A stretch of 64,000 nucleotides of DNA from Armillaria gallica. Taxonomy: Eukaryota > Basidiomycota > Agaricomycetes > Agaricales > Physalacriaceae. The notes beneath the pieces are model-generated. The model did not search any database. It was not told where the DNA came from and saw only the letters and a list, made by a program, of their open reading frames with translations. Shown here one piece after another: positions 47,461-59,832 of this stretch; positions within the stretch are counted from its first letter, which is position 1, and every line of letters starts with the position of its first letter. Location of the stretch: assembly GCA_037576215.1 (NCBI GenBank), contig JBANDB010000001.1, positions 8,060,001 through 8,124,000 of the forward strand, written 5' to 3'. Made by a program: the position numbers and the translations under genes.

Positions 47461-48286
47461 GGGAACGAACAAAGACCATATCATCCTCTAGTGGACAATG
47501 TTCGACTCTGGTGGTCATTCGCATAAAGCCCGTCTTGCACATGAGCAACCACTCGGAGTGTCAAATGCTTTGCACTAGAGAGTATTATATCTTGCAAGGT
47601 CCCTGAATTTGATGTCATGTGAGTGTATCGCAATATGGTAGAGCGAAAGATAAAGACGTACACATTATGGCTCAGATGCTGGGCAGGGCCTGTTCTATGT
47701 TCACGGGTAAGTAACACATCAAGAAATATTTCATATAGCAGAGCAAGGTAAGACTTTTGAATAATTATGCCCCTGGTGAAAGCTGGTGAACCAAACAGAT
47801 GAACTTGCCACAAACATGCCCTGATGGATCCTGATGAGAGAGTGTTACATTTTCCAAATGATTTGATCGGAGTTCTTTAGTTTCACCAACTTTCGATGAG
47901 ACATACAAATAATTAGGGCAGCAATTAGCCAGAGATTGAAGAGAACGAGGAATTCAGCAGGTACATTCGTCGTCACTGTCAAGAAGTTGTGGTTGATTGT
48001 CAGAAATTGTGACTTTTGGGTTACTGTTATGGATATCAGGTACCTGCCAACTCAGCCCATGAGTCAACACATGCCTGTACTCAGGCTTCTCAGTCTCGAA
48101 GGTGACTCCCTCATATCTTCTCTTATTTTCTCTATTTTTCCTACAGACACCAGAATACAGTAGAACATTGTAGAACAATAATGACTCAAAACCTTTAGTA
48201 TATAATCAGTCTGTTCTATTGGAGATCTTAATCGAATTTCACTACTCTTCAATGTCCACTTAACTGTGTGATTTAAGCATCTTTGA

Positions 48287-48415
48287 TCAGTTACGCTCAG
48301 TGCTTGCCAGTCAATTGCTTCCCAACTACACCTAGTGCTTGTCGGAAACCTTGTCAGTTATGCCAAGCGCTTGCTGACTCCCTTGTTAACTATGTCTAGC
48401 GCTTGTTAGCACCCT
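48287..48415 (+). repeat. four tandem ~32-bp units
   Basis: Units share the core (A/G)TGCTTG or GCGCTTG followed by a variable tail and CCTTG. The two middle units are 32 bp. Confidence 0.6.
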
Positions 48416-49353
48416 ATTGGATCCCTCTTGGTGGTTGGAACTCAGCTTTAGGACATCCTCACTCACAACTTGGGTTTTACTCAAGTATTCATTACTTCAT
48501 GTATTAGCTCAAATACCCTGGATCTTAACAGTTACATAATCTTGGGCCAACAGTTGCCGATAACATCTTCTGTACCGTCATGATTGTCATCTGTCAAGGA
48601 TACAGGTGATGTGGTATTATCCTTGTTTGCCGCTGTCTGCCCAAATTGAAGAGTCCCGGACCTCCTTCATCAAATTTCCGGACCTCCAGCGACTCAATCA
48701 CCTACACGACCACCCTTTCCAAGCCATCGTGAAGTGGAAGAAAAGGAATATGAACAGTGAATCTCTAGTATCTACAGCATGACGCTGATGAGCAGGTTCT
48801 GCTGGAAATTGTCGTAAGTTGTTCCATAGATCAGGTCCACAGAGGAATTCCATGACATGCACAGTTGAATCAATCAATACTCAGTACTGGTTATGCATAC
48901 ACTCGAGTCCTGATTTTTTTACTTGAGGACTACCAAAGATCTCAGCTGCCTTCACGCAGGCAACAATTATTGTATGAGCATCAACATATCAGAAGGAAGG
49001 AAGTTTTGTTACCTAATGGTGCTCTTCAACAGAAGAGATGCATATTCTCTTGACTTGTATGCAATGTCGTTGCCAAGAGGTTCATCTCTCATGGCTTGAG
49101 TTGCTGTTAAGATACTCCAGGCTACCTGGGCTGTTGATACTTTGCTGGTGATACTGGCTATCGATTGATTAAGGATGGGTAGGATGAGGAAGAGCAGCAT
49201 GTATGTCCTACATTCAAGAAGATCGACATGACAGGTTTGCCGAATTCAATGTAGCGATGATTATCGTTTATATTTGTGAAGAAAAATCCCAATGTGCACC
49301 TTGATGGCGATTAAGAAGCACTTTGCATGGCTGAAATGTATTGCTCTTACCAA
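48416..49353. other. no gene recognised
   Basis: Non-coding sequence between the 32-bp tandem and R1 copy C. Confidence 0.35.
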
Positions 49354-51081
49354 TTATGGGCCTAGACTTCTGTGGCAACGGCAACACCCAAAACTCAGGG
49401 AGAGCTTAGGCAATTAACGTAGCAACACAGCAATCAAGGCAATGTGTTTGCAAGTGGTTCAGTGCACCTCCATGCAGTCAATTCCTCAATAACACAAGAT
49501 ACACTGCGACTTTCAGTCAGCAAAGTAGTACTCTTGGTCAAGGAGTACTAATAGATGTTGGCTGTAAGCCAAGAGGGATCTCGATAAACGAGATGGGATG
49601 GAATCTGGTATGACTTGAATACCAAGAAACCATGATAGAAACTGTGAAAATGATCTAGAGACCACGAAAATGGATCTAGAAATTGTAGCAACGGTCGAGA
49701 AAATGTGGGGAGGGACTGTAAAACGTAGCAATGTGATAGAAATCGTAGCAATGAGCTAGTAATCGTGGGAAGGACGAGTAATCGTGTGGAAGGACTGGTA
49801 ATCATAGCAATGCTCTAGAAAGCGTGGCAATGCGCTGTAAAACGTGGGGAGGGACTGTAAAACGTGGGGAAGGACTAGAAATCGTGGCAATGGACTAGAA
49901 GACGTCGAAATAGCCTAGTAAACGTGGCTTGGGGTGTACCTAATATTGTGAGTCACAACAATAGCAATAAACGTACAGAGACTGCAAGAAACTGGTAGAA
50001 ATCGTAGCAACTGAGGTGCTGGGTGGGGTGCTGCAGCAATAGATGCATGGCAACTCCGAACAATGATAAAGACGAGGGTGATCCTATGGAGCTGAACTTG
50101 GCCTACACGGAGGCAATACTGAACTGGGTGATGAAAACGATGGTGATGTAGAAGGTGAAAGCGATAAAACAATCCTATGTGGTGAAAGTGAAGTGATGTT
50201 GTGGCATTAAAAGACAAAAGCAAGTTATTGGTGCAAGATTTCGTGTATTGGTGCAACCAACAACGTTTAAAGAGTAAAGCAAGCAGTGAGGAATAACTTG
50301 GAGTAACCGTAGCTGACTGGTAATGCCATAGCCTCGTCAACTGGGTAAGAACTCCCTCTAAAAATGCGGTATCTACCTAGTTTTTATACTACAAGTACGA
50401 TTTTATAAATAGAATATTCTTTGAAGCCTTAGTAAGGCTGTAAGTCCTTGGCTTTTGTAATAGCCATAGTAAACATATGGTATCTGTGGTTCTAAAGTAA
50501 CAGCAAGTCCTCAACGTTGCCGTGTATGGATGGGAACCATGTGGTTTTATTGAGCGAGGAGCGGATCATAAGGTGCTGTGTAGCTGCGGATTATTGAGCT
50601 GCAGTTGCCGTGCTGAGGGGTATGCGTGGGGCAATGATAATTCGAAGTCTTGGCACTGTAACAGCCTTAGTAAATGTGGTCTATAGTTGCTGTAGCTGTA
50701 ATTATCGTAGCTGGAAGGGTAATCGCGTCAATCACGTCACTTCATTAAATGATTGATGGGCACATCAACCAGATGCTTCTGAGTGGTGTAGCAACCCCGT
50801 TTTAGGATGATTGTCGATCAAAGATGCCTTGCCATGATGGGATACAGTAATTGTGATGCGAGGCGAGCTGGGAAGGATAACGGAGTGTGTGAGGAGTGGA
50901 TGTCACAGTTTTAGGACTGTATCTGAATGTTTGTGGCCTATACTGTGAAAATCCGTCGTATTATTGAGAGTTGGCAGTGTTATGGAGTGTGTGAGGATTA
51001 TAATGGCGTCGTTTTGAATGTATTGGGTGATGGATGGCTAAATCCGCGAATTCTGAGCATACAGAGCCTGGAGACTCATCA
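49354..51081 (+). mobile_element. R1-family TG...CA element, copy C (1728 bp)
   Basis: Left end TTATGGGCCT (degraded from TGATGAGCCT) and right end GAGACTCATCA, with flanks CCAA (49350-49353) and CCGA (51082-51085): a 4-bp duplication with one CG-to-CA change. About 14 units of the 20-bp array at 49630-49915. Same orientation as copy B. Confidence 0.75.
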
Positions 51082-51100
51082 CCGACTGAAACTAAGAATT

Positions 51101-51165
51101 CGCAACCAGGGAATCGAACCCCAGAGTCATGACTTAGTGTTTGACTACATGTGTGATGGTACACC
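51101..51165 (-). repeat. tRNA-like island
   Basis: Reading minus, a TGTAGTCAAACAC A-like box and GGGGTTCGATTCCC. It lies 16 bp from R1 copy C. Confidence 0.45.
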
Positions 51166-51521
51166 GCATGCAAGGGGAAAGTATTGGTTAAAGGGGCTGT
51201 GTTTTTCTTTGTACCCCTACATTGCGGGTACACTGAACTGTTTCCCCTTCATGAGCACCAGGCTTGGAATTTAATGGGTGCTATAAGATTCAACACGAGC
51301 GTCCGCCGTCCAGGAGCAAGAAAAAGAGGGAGGTAGCAAATTCGGACTCTAGGAAATCGAATCTTGAGGCAGAGAGATTTGCCTTTCAACCATAAACTGG
51401 GCGAGGTTGGTGCGATGCTTGTTAGGTAAGTAGTGGTCCAGATTTGGGGTAAGAGGTATATAACCGTTATGAGCCAGAACATTGGGCAGGTGACAAAAGT
51501 GTATGGAGCAGTACATGCAGA

Positions 51522-51580
51522 TGCAGGGAATCGAACCCCACTGGTTCATATGGAGATATTCACAGTTATACCATATCTGA
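51522..51580 (-). repeat. tRNA-like island
   Basis: Reading minus, GATATGGTATAACTG (A-like) then GGGGTTCGATTCCC. Confidence 0.45.
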
Positions 51581-51677
51581 GATGTAGCGCTTAGAGCCGT
51601 AAGATGAGTTGATCTTGTGCATGAAGATATTTGATCCGAGTCTTCCTTCGTAGTGATTTCTTAGAGAGGCCACTGAT

Positions 51678-52212
51678 TAGGGCTTTGCACCGTACTGTAT
51701 ACAGTATATGGCTGTCAGCTCCAATCTGTCGATGGTGTACGGTCCATATGAGTACGTCCGTCATGGCTGTGTGTATGGCCGTATGCAAAGAGCTGGCCTT
51801 GGTAGGTCAGACTGGCATTAAACTATATGATCTAGTAATTAAAACTTACCTAACTTGTTTTCTGATACACCTTGACATCATTGCCCTCATTGAAGAGCGG
51901 ATTCTCACTATAAAGAAGTACCCCTAACGAGTGTACAATTACATCATCAGTGCCAAGTATGCAAGAACACCTCAAAGTTAGTCTGCGATGGCCTGGAAAT
52001 AAACAGTAATGAAAGGTATTGCTTTGTACTTGGCTTCTGAGCCTGAGGGATAGCCTGAATGGTACTTACCAGCAATTCAGGGCTTGATACCGTACACACA
52101 GCCATTAATGGCCATCAATATGGGTGCTTCTCAAGTCCTTGACGGTACGGTTATGGTACCTGTATGATGGCACCCGTACAACCATCTTATACGGTGACGG
52201 TGCGAAGCCCTA
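51678..52212. mobile_element. hAT-type MITE 2 (535 bp)
   Basis: Inverted ends TAGGGCTTTGCACCGT and, from the right, TAGGGCTTCGCACCGT. Perfect 8-bp target duplication CCACTGAT (51670-51677 and 52213-52220). Same family as 7808-8338: near-identical ends and length, and TACGG-rich subterminal regions. Confidence 0.9.
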
Positions 52213-52281
52213 CCACTGATGGGAGATACAGAATAAACTTGTAATTGAGTAGAGCTGTGACTGCACCTGTGAAGGATGTAG

Positions 52282-52667
52282 ATTACTGTATGTGAGTGTA
52301 GGGAGGCAACGCAAATCCGAGCGTTACGGTCAGGATTCGAAGAACTCAGAAACAACCCTCGCATTATGTGTTACGGTTTCCAATCTAAGCAACAAGGCAA
52401 TAGACTTCGCACTGTTTACTTTGATGGAAATAAAGCCATAGTCGTCGAGGATGATAACATAACAGCTTAATTGCTTTAGGAGCTGTACAGAGAACTAGGT
52501 GGAATTTTTTAACGATTTTATTTAGCATTTTTCCGATTTTTTGTGAAATAGTAACAATAAAAGTTGGAAACGGGGCGAGCATTATGCGTTATGCAGGGCC
52601 AAATAAGCAACGCAATGGGGTCAGCATTACGCATTACAGTTTCCTCCCTACACTCATGTACAGTATT
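52282..52667. repeat. 386-bp segment with ~25-bp inverted ends
   Basis: Left ACTGTATGTGAGTGTAGGG; from the right, ACTGTACATGAGTGTAGGG. This is MITE-like. A target duplication is not clear (GGATG lies near both sides but not flush). Confidence 0.5.
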
Positions 52668-52680
52668 TCTTGGATGAGTT

Positions 52681-52735
52681 TGGGTACAGGGATTTGAACC
52701 TTGCGATAAATGACAGTCACTATACCATATGCAAA
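52681..52735 (-). repeat. tRNA-like island
   Basis: Reading minus, CATATGGTATAGTGACTG then GGTTCAAATCCC, a perfect B box. Confidence 0.5.
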
Positions 52736-53352
52736 TGCACTTTTTAGCTCTAGAAATGTACATGTCAGGACTCACTGCGTGGTTCTCGGGAATAAACGCA
52801 TGCTTTGAGGAAGGTATGAACTTTTACAGTAAAGGGAGAGGGCAAGCTGGGGTGAAACTTGAGGGGACCAGAGCAGACTCATTGCTCATGTACTGTTGAA
52901 GTAGACAACAACAAAAAATGTACCACGAGCAAACCCCAGGCATCCGATTTGTTGTGCGACCATCTATTAATAATCGCATTTGAGTGCGTCGCGGATAATT
53001 TTGTGACTTTGATTGTGGGGCGATTTCTTGTTGTTCGGGTGAGAGCATGCAAGACCGAAATTGATCGCTCCTGAAAAAACATCTTTCTGTGGAGTATTTG
53101 TCCTCAGAGAATTGAACAACGCAGTCTGATGTCCAGATCTGGATGGAAAACGAAAATGTGGCTCGCATTAGTGGGTCCATTCCAGTTATTTCTTGTCTCT
53201 GGGTATGCAGATATTTGACAAAGTAATGACTTTACAACCTGGATTCTCAAGATTGTAGCTGCAAAGAAAGAAATCCTCTGCACAGCTTCTCACTTCATCT
53301 GTGAGTAACAGCGAACGAAGTCACCTTAAAAAGTGGGAATTTTCCATTTCTA

Positions 53353-53420
53353 GTTGGATATAGGGGATTGAACCCTACCCGTCTCCGTGCAAGCGATTGG
53401 ACGATATCCACTGGTTGTAG
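53353..53420 (-). repeat. tRNA-like island
   Basis: Reading minus, ACCAGTGGATATCG then AGGGTTCAATCCCCT. Confidence 0.45.
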
Positions 53421-54212
53421 AGACAAAATGGGATTAGTCTACATATAACAACAAAATTTATGACTAAGAATCGGCATATGGCCGGAAGATGTCGATGATT
53501 GTGGAGCCGGACATCAAGTATCCTTGAAAAAAGAGGCGAAATTGATGTGCAAACATTGGAAGGGAGTTGAACTTAGAGCGGTATTATCATCATTGAACGA
53601 TGTCCGACTGTGAATAGAATACTCCATTTTGAAGCCTGTGGTGTATTCACTGTCAAGAATACGAGCGGAAATGATCCACAGTGCATTGAACCAAGTCGAA
53701 AATCGGTGTACCCAAACGAGAGCCCGGTATCAGTACTTGAAGCTGTAACGAGACATAACATATAACATTTGAAAAGGACATACTCAGCATGGCGAGAAAT
53801 TTGGAGGCAGGGATTGCACCATGAAACACGAATCCCAAAGATCACAGTGACAGCTACCAACCGAGATGAATGAAGAGAAGGCACTTTAGCCAGAGGTGGG
53901 ACTTCAGATAAGCAGAGGTTCAGACTCATAGTGAAATTGCTAGTGTGCAGAGAGGGTTTTGGAACCCTAATATGCAGAGGTAGAGATCGTAGAATGGAAA
54001 GGTTCATGAAAAGCAAGCTTCTCGCTAAGGTAGGGCTAATAATTCCTGGAGCTGTTAATAACACATTATTTAACATTGGGCTGCGAGCGGCTATTTATTC
54101 ACCGGATTATTAACAGTTAATAAACATTTTGTGAAATATTGTGAATAACAGATTAAAAAAGGACTTTCTAACGAGTTAATAACACAAAGGCCAGTTAAAA
54201 ATGTAGAACGGC
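53421..54212. other. no gene recognised; left flank of hAT element
   Basis: A 167-codon open frame lies on the minus strand (53573-54076) but resembles nothing. From 54040 on, TTAATAAC motifs cluster, as they do at 57740-57820, probably the subterminal repeats of the hAT element. Confidence 0.35.
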
Positions 54213-57200
54213 TTAGATATTATCCCAATCAATCTCATCCATGTCCCTCTCAGGTCCCTCAGCATTACTAGCAAGCCTCGATGCCGTTGGCGACTCGACC
54301 AGTGCTGCAAAGACTGCTGCAGTGCCCGCTTCCGAGGCTGATATGGGAAGAACTCTCTTCAGACATGAAGCATCAAGATTGATGTCTGGATCCAGTTCAA
54401 GCGTGTCTGGCGTATTGTCAATATCAATGTCGATTACCATATCTTCGTCCTCGTCTTCGGAGTCAACCATATCCACGAGACACATGGTTTCTGATGCTTC
54501 CTCTGATCCTGTTACTGTACCTGTGGTCGGTCTCACCGGAGTCAGTCTCTTCTTGTTTAGATCATCTTGCATGTTGCGGAACTTGACGGTTGGTTTTGCC
54601 TTTGGTTTTCCACCTTCCTTCTGTGAAAACTTGTCAATAAATATGTGCCTTCTACCAGCTAAAACTCACTTGGTGGATGCCGTACCGCTGCCCAACCTGT
54701 ATCATATTGACGAGAGTGCTAACCTTCTGGTTACTCCGCAGCGGAGAGTTGAACCAAGTGATCTTCGATCCGGTACGCGCATCTGGCATTGAATTAACCA
54801 GTACAGAGAAGATCTTTATGGCGAAAAACTATAGTCAATGTCAGAGTTGCGTAGTTAAAATGGAACACAGTATAACTGATGGCAAGTGTCCGAGCCTTTG
54901 GATGCATTGCCAGGTCTTCCCACCGTTCTAAAACTGTTTTCGATCCAACAGGGTCGGTGAATGGATATTCGCCACGAGAGTATGCGAGCAGCTGGGGTGA
55001 AAACTCTTCAACAATGACCTTTACAGATTTGGCTTGCTGAACAAGTCGTCCAATACCAGCGCTGGATGGTCGACGCCCATAGGCCTCAACCTCATTACGA
55101 AGTATGACTTTCAATCCTTTCTTGACACGCTTGTATGCTCTCGGACATGGCACCATATCAGCTTCAGCTACAGGCCCAACATTCGCTGCACTGGGAATTG
55201 TTATGGTAGGACCTGAAGTTACAGAGATAGGCTTGTTCAAGATCTCCGAGTTGACATAACCTTGTTACAGTCTAAGCAAACGATACTGATGGTGTAAGAG
55301 TAGAACAACTTACATGGATCAAGGTAAGCAGCGATAAAGTAAATGTCATCAGGAGACTCGTCAATGAATTCCTTGTAGCGCCTCAAGAAGATGCAAATGA
55401 TCTTCTTGGCCAATTCTTGTTCGATGCCTGTATCTTCAGGACGAGAGAAAATGTCCCTTAGCTCTGCGGCAATTGCCAGCCAAAACATGTAGACATCAGC
55501 GGCATTTGTCTGTGCTGCTTCTAACGCCCAAAGAGAGCGAGTAAGAGGGCCAATTATAGTGGAATACTGCTTCAGGGCTAACTGGAATTCCAGGTTAGCC
55601 CGTTGCCCACTGAATGCCGCCGTGACATCCTTATTCTGCGAGTTCATAAGAACATTGCCAATAAATGTATGGTGCCAAGAACCTACCTTGATCTTGATGA
55701 TCTTGTCAACAATCAAGTCTCGGATGAAGGGGAAGCAGCGTTCAAGGGACACACACACACTGTAGTGAGTTGCGAAGCGCGTCTTACCGATTTTGATCAG
55801 GCCTTCTGTGATTTCTTCCTCAAGCCGTCGCTGTTCAAGCTGCGTCATCGAGTACGTCGAATGACTGAAGTGCTTGATAGTATCTTTAAGAAGCTTCATC
55901 ATCTGAATGCAACGTGAGTACAATGCACACAAGATACAATGAATCATGACAAATACTTTTTGAAACTCGGGAAGCTTCGATATCTCTTTGATCGTGTTAT
56001 GGAGATGGTGGCAGCAATCAGGCAGTGTGAGAATAGCGATGAGAGTCTCCTTCGCAAGGGACTTTCCTTTCTTCGTGTTTCCCGTGCTGTCTGAGCAAAG
56101 ACCGGAGAAGTTATCTTCACCAATCTCGTGTACACTCTAGTTCAAGATTAGGACAAGAACAAGCCATGGGAGAAATAAAGGACACACATCAAGAATGACA
56201 TCTCGTACCCATTCGGCGGTGTGGTGTTCATCGGAGCCTTCATATCTGCCATAGAAGTAACTGGTGCGGTCTTTGGTGGTGATGTGTGTGGTGTAGACAG
56301 ACTGCGGCTTTCGCGTGCTAAGGTAAGTGTCAGGTTCCGTTCTTTTTTTAGGATTCCTTTGACTTTGTCGCGTACTCTCTGGGCTTCCTGCGGAATGTAC
56401 TTCCTTTCGAATGTATCTGAGGGTGTCCATTTGTACTTCGGATTCGTTACTGCTATGAATTACTTCCACTCATCTGTATCGAGAAGATTAGGTACAAGTC
56501 CACAAACACAGATCAATTTCATGATACAGAAATCGATCTTTAGTGGAAGCTGCTCGTGTCCAGTGTTCGTGAAGTCAAGCGAAAGCTTTGGCTGGTTGCC
56601 GGTGGATTGGTTCGGTTTTGTGAAAGACGGTAACAATGCTGAAGTCGTTCCAGGAGTAGGGGATTGGGCAGTAGAACTGTCTGCAGCGGCAGCCGTTTCG
56701 AGTTGAGCACCAAGCGATGAGGAGGCGGACTTTTCGCTTGCGAAATCTCGCAGCTCCTGGCTGAGATGCTTACACTCGTTTGCATGCCTGAGCACCCGGT
56801 CTTCCTGAGCATTACCTGCATGGAGGAAGGAGCACGCTTCAGCTACACAGCCAAACATAGGCTTCTTGTCAGCATTGAGGTACTTGACACTCAAGCGCCC
56901 AATTGCCTTTGACGTGGGTCTACCTTTCCGTCCTTAAGATTCTTTGGGCGGAACGACAAGCGTAAGGCTGTCAAACCTCTTTCCGAGTTTACGCTTCTAT
57001 GGTAAGGAGTTATACAAAAGAGGGAAGCAAGAATTTTCTCAACGCGAACCTTTGTCATAAAATCGTCCCCATCATCGGATTCTTCGGCTTGCTTCCGCTT
57101 ATTGGAACTACTTTCAACAGGTAAATCTGGGAGCTGAACCAGACATTAAACATGCTCACATGAGTGAAAGAAAGCAGTATTTACCGGTTTGTTATGAGCA

Positions 57201-57586
57201 CGATAGACTTTCACACAGCCGGCAGATATATCCTCTACCCATTTGACCAAGATTGCGTTGGGATTACCATCTTTATCCTTGTATTGCTTGAGATAACCCT
57301 CGAGAAGATCAGCAACAGTGCCGATGCCATGCTTCCCGCGTTCTTCAATATCAAGCACCCCATCACCCGTAGTTCGCGTTCTCCAGCCAAATATGGACTT
57401 GAAGGACTCATTGATAGCTCCTACTTCATCTTCTGTGCGCTCAAGAAATGCTTGGTCGGGGCGAAAGGTAGCAAATGGATAACGCGTGAATTCACCCTTC
57501 TTGGGGGCATCGAGGTCAGACGGTAAGCCTGAAAGCAGGACACGAAGCCAAGCAAGCTTTCGCGTGGGAGACTGCTCAGATGCCAT
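54213..57586 (-). pseudogene. hAT-family transposase, decayed
   Basis: Start MASEQSPTRKLAWLRVLL at 57586. Exons then encode a charged region, a BED-like Cys/His stretch (CVAEACSFLH...RVLRHANECKHL, about 56850-56750), TPSDTFERKYIPQEAQRVR, RKPQSVYTTHITTKDR, the catalytic-core segment EIGEDNFSGLCSDSTGNTKK and CCHHLHNTIKEI, a helical middle domain (55947-55320) and a hAT C-terminal dimerisation region (GSKITWFNSPLRSNQKVSTLV, near 54750). It ends TAA at 54213. Lesions: TAA in KES*GRK (about 56935), TAA in EWK*FIAV (56460-56462), and a small deletion with frameshift before STRKPQ. The terminal repeats are not resolved. Confidence 0.75.
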
Positions 57587-57739
57587 GTGATCGGTTCAGC
57601 CGTTAATCAGCGCGTAGAAAGGCTCCGAGCCCGAGAGTGACGAGAAGAGAAGAAAATTTCTGTGCCTTGCGGAGTGTTAACCAGCCGGCATAGCCTCGGC
57701 AAGTGCGTAATGTTTGTTTGATATATTCACATTTATTCA

Positions 57740-57820
57740 CTAGGTGCTTTGGGGTATCCAGTTATTAACTTGTTATTAACGTGTTAATAACAATGTTAAT
57801 AAACCGATGTTAATTAATAC
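57740..57820. repeat. TTAATAAC-rich subterminal cluster of hAT element
   Basis: GTTATTAAC and GTTAATAAC occur several times in 80 bp, mirrored at 54050-54180. Confidence 0.5.
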
Positions 57821-58109
57821 CCATTTTCCATGTCGTTGGTACGTGGGCGGCCGCCGGCGAGTAAATTGAGGCGAGCGAAAGGGAATTCAAGGGAAAGGAT
57901 CTTATCACGTACATGCAGTCACCCAATAGCAGACAACCGTCGGGACCGTTATGCATGCAGCAGCTGTCAGAGCACCGGATGGACCGGCATCGCGGCAGAG
58001 CCTTTTCATTTTCGGATACGTTATCTGATTCGCGTACGTCATCGTTGCCGGGCCACTTGCGCATTCCTTCCACCATGTATATGAAGAATCGGCTTTTGAA
58101 TCGGTACAT

Positions 58110-59510
58110 ATGCCGCTCCTTTCTATAAGAGCAACTCGAAGACTAAGCACAGCTATCTCTACAGCCATGCTTTCGACTGCCGCCATCCGTGTTGTTGACG
58201 AGAACAAGAAAGAGAATGGAGGTCGCCCAGCCCATTGGACCTCTGACAAGCCAGTATGGTTCCAGAATCCTTGGCCAAGCTGGAGAGCGAACGGGAGGAT
58301 GGATGCGCTGAGTATGGTGCGTGTTTTGCTCTTGCTCTTTCGTCGCTAAATGCTTGATAGTTTGCCCATGCTTCGCGCAACATGCCTGCCTTACCAAAAG
58401 CCGGAACTCCTGGGATTCCAGTGAGGATACCTACGTGGGGCACGGAAGAGGAGCACCAAGGCGAGATCAGGGCGACGTGGTTGGGCCATGCTTGCTTCCT
58501 CGTCGAGCTGCCATCCGTCGCTTCGCTAGGGAGAGGCGCGAGGGTGCTGTTTGACCCTGTCTTCAGCGACAGATGCTCGCCTACCCAGTTTCTCGGCCCG
58601 AAGAGATATACCGAACCACCGTGCAAGATTGAGGAGATACCAGAGGTCGATGCCGTCGTCATTTCGGTGAGTACCACCTGCTGTGGAACTAAGCCACGGC
58701 TAACGCCATTGTTAGCATAATCATTACGACCAGTACGCGCCGTCTTCCTCAGCCCCACGGTCTACTAACATTTCTTAGCCTAGACAATCACACCTTATCC
58801 ACGCTCTTCAAACGGGCCCGTGCACCACACATTTTCGCTCCCCTAGGCAACGAAAAGCACTTCGAATCGATCGGGGTACCCAACGGACACGCGCATACAC
58901 TCGATTGGTGGGACGCACGACGCGTCGAAATACCCGGCACGTCGTTCAAGCTGACTTGTACTCCTGCCCAGCACTTCACCGGCCGGGGGCTACACGATCA
59001 GGGAAAGACCCTCTGGGCCAGCTGGGCCGTCGAGGGCGAGGGTAAGAAAGTATACTTTGCTGGTGATACGGGGTACCGATCTGTCAAGGATGGTGAGGAC
59101 GAGGCGGAGAGACCGGTGTGTCCTGCGTTCAAGGAGATTGGGGAGCGTTTCGGTGGTTTTGATCTGGCCATGATTCCAATAGGGTGCGTGCAGTTCTCAG
59201 TCGCGTTTCTTTCTCTTATGTCTTCCCAGGGCATACGAGCCAAGGTGGTTCATGTCGACTATACATTGCGCGCCGCAGGATAGCGTCCGTATCTTTAGGG
59301 ATATCAGGGCGAAGAAGGCTGTTGCGATGCATTGGGGGTGAGTCTTCTTTCATGCATTTCGTTCTGGTCCTGATTGTGTCCAGGACGTGGATTCTAACGA
59401 CCGAAGAGGTTACGGAGCCACCGAAGAGACTCGCTGAAGAGTGCAAGAAGACTGGTATAGACGACGGTGACTTTCTTGTCAGCGATATCGGCGAGACGAA
59501 ATACTTCTAA
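58110..59510 (+). CDS. NAPE-PLD-like metallo-beta-lactamase-fold phospholipase, six exons, 389 aa
   Basis: Likely hydrolyses N-acyl phosphatidylethanolamine to N-acylethanolamine, by family. Exons 58110-58316, 58361-58666, 58716-58732 (only 17 nt), 58779-59183, 59230-59337 and 59384-59510 sum to 1170 nt in frame. In order: VWFQNPWPSW, EEHQGEIRATWLGHACFLVEL, VLFDPVFSDRCSP, then HNHYDHLD, the HxHxDH zinc motif, whose last His codon is created by splicing CA|C. Then AQHFTGRG, VYFAGDTGY, MIPIGAYEPRWFM and AVAMHWGTW supply the remaining metal ligands. The N-terminus (RATRRLSTAISTAML) could be a mitochondrial presequence. All key residues are present, so it is probably functional. Confidence 0.9.
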
Positions 59511-59660
59511 TATTCCATTTAATATTGGTCAATTAGCAGTAAATCCTGACAGAAATGAAACGTGACTCGCTTCGCATAACCTCATTTCCACACGCGTTGC
59601 ACATACATAAATCACCAATTCCCTCAAAAACAAGTCTTTTCTATATGCACACATAATTTG

Positions 59661-59725
59661 GCCTCAGGGAATTGAACTGTGAGCTTACATTCCTCATCTT
59701 AGAGCCTTTGTTCAGTGGTAGTTTG
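59661..59725 (-). repeat. tRNA-like island
   Basis: Reading minus, a weak A-like box and CAGTTCAATTCCCTG. Confidence 0.35.
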
Positions 59726-59770
59726 GACTCAAGAGTAGGAGCTGCGAACGAAACAATGCGGAGCCGTAGT

Positions 59771-59832
59771 CGATTATAGGGAATTGAACCCTAGGGACCT
59801 TCAATAATTCGCTAGTGATCACACCGTATCCG
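59771..59832 (-). repeat. tRNA-like island
   Basis: Reading minus, GGATACGGTGTGATCAC then AGGGTTCAATTCCCT. It sits between the intact NAPE-PLD gene and its decayed copy. Confidence 0.5.

Noticed and set aside
52278..52674. GGATG as a target duplication for the inverted-repeat segment.
   Set aside because: The two GGATG strings are not flush with the inverted ends, and 5-bp matches at a loose distance are expected by chance.
53573..54076. A 167-codon open frame on the minus strand.
   Set aside because: No recognisable family, unusual composition, no introns, and it lies in repeat-rich sequence at the edge of the hAT element.
54031..57830. Clean terminal repeats and an 8-bp duplication for the hAT transposase.
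   Set aside because: TAGGGCTAATAATT on the left and the inverse TGGGTATTAATTAA on the right are only loosely alike, and the flanks CGCTAAGG and TTTTCCAT do not match.
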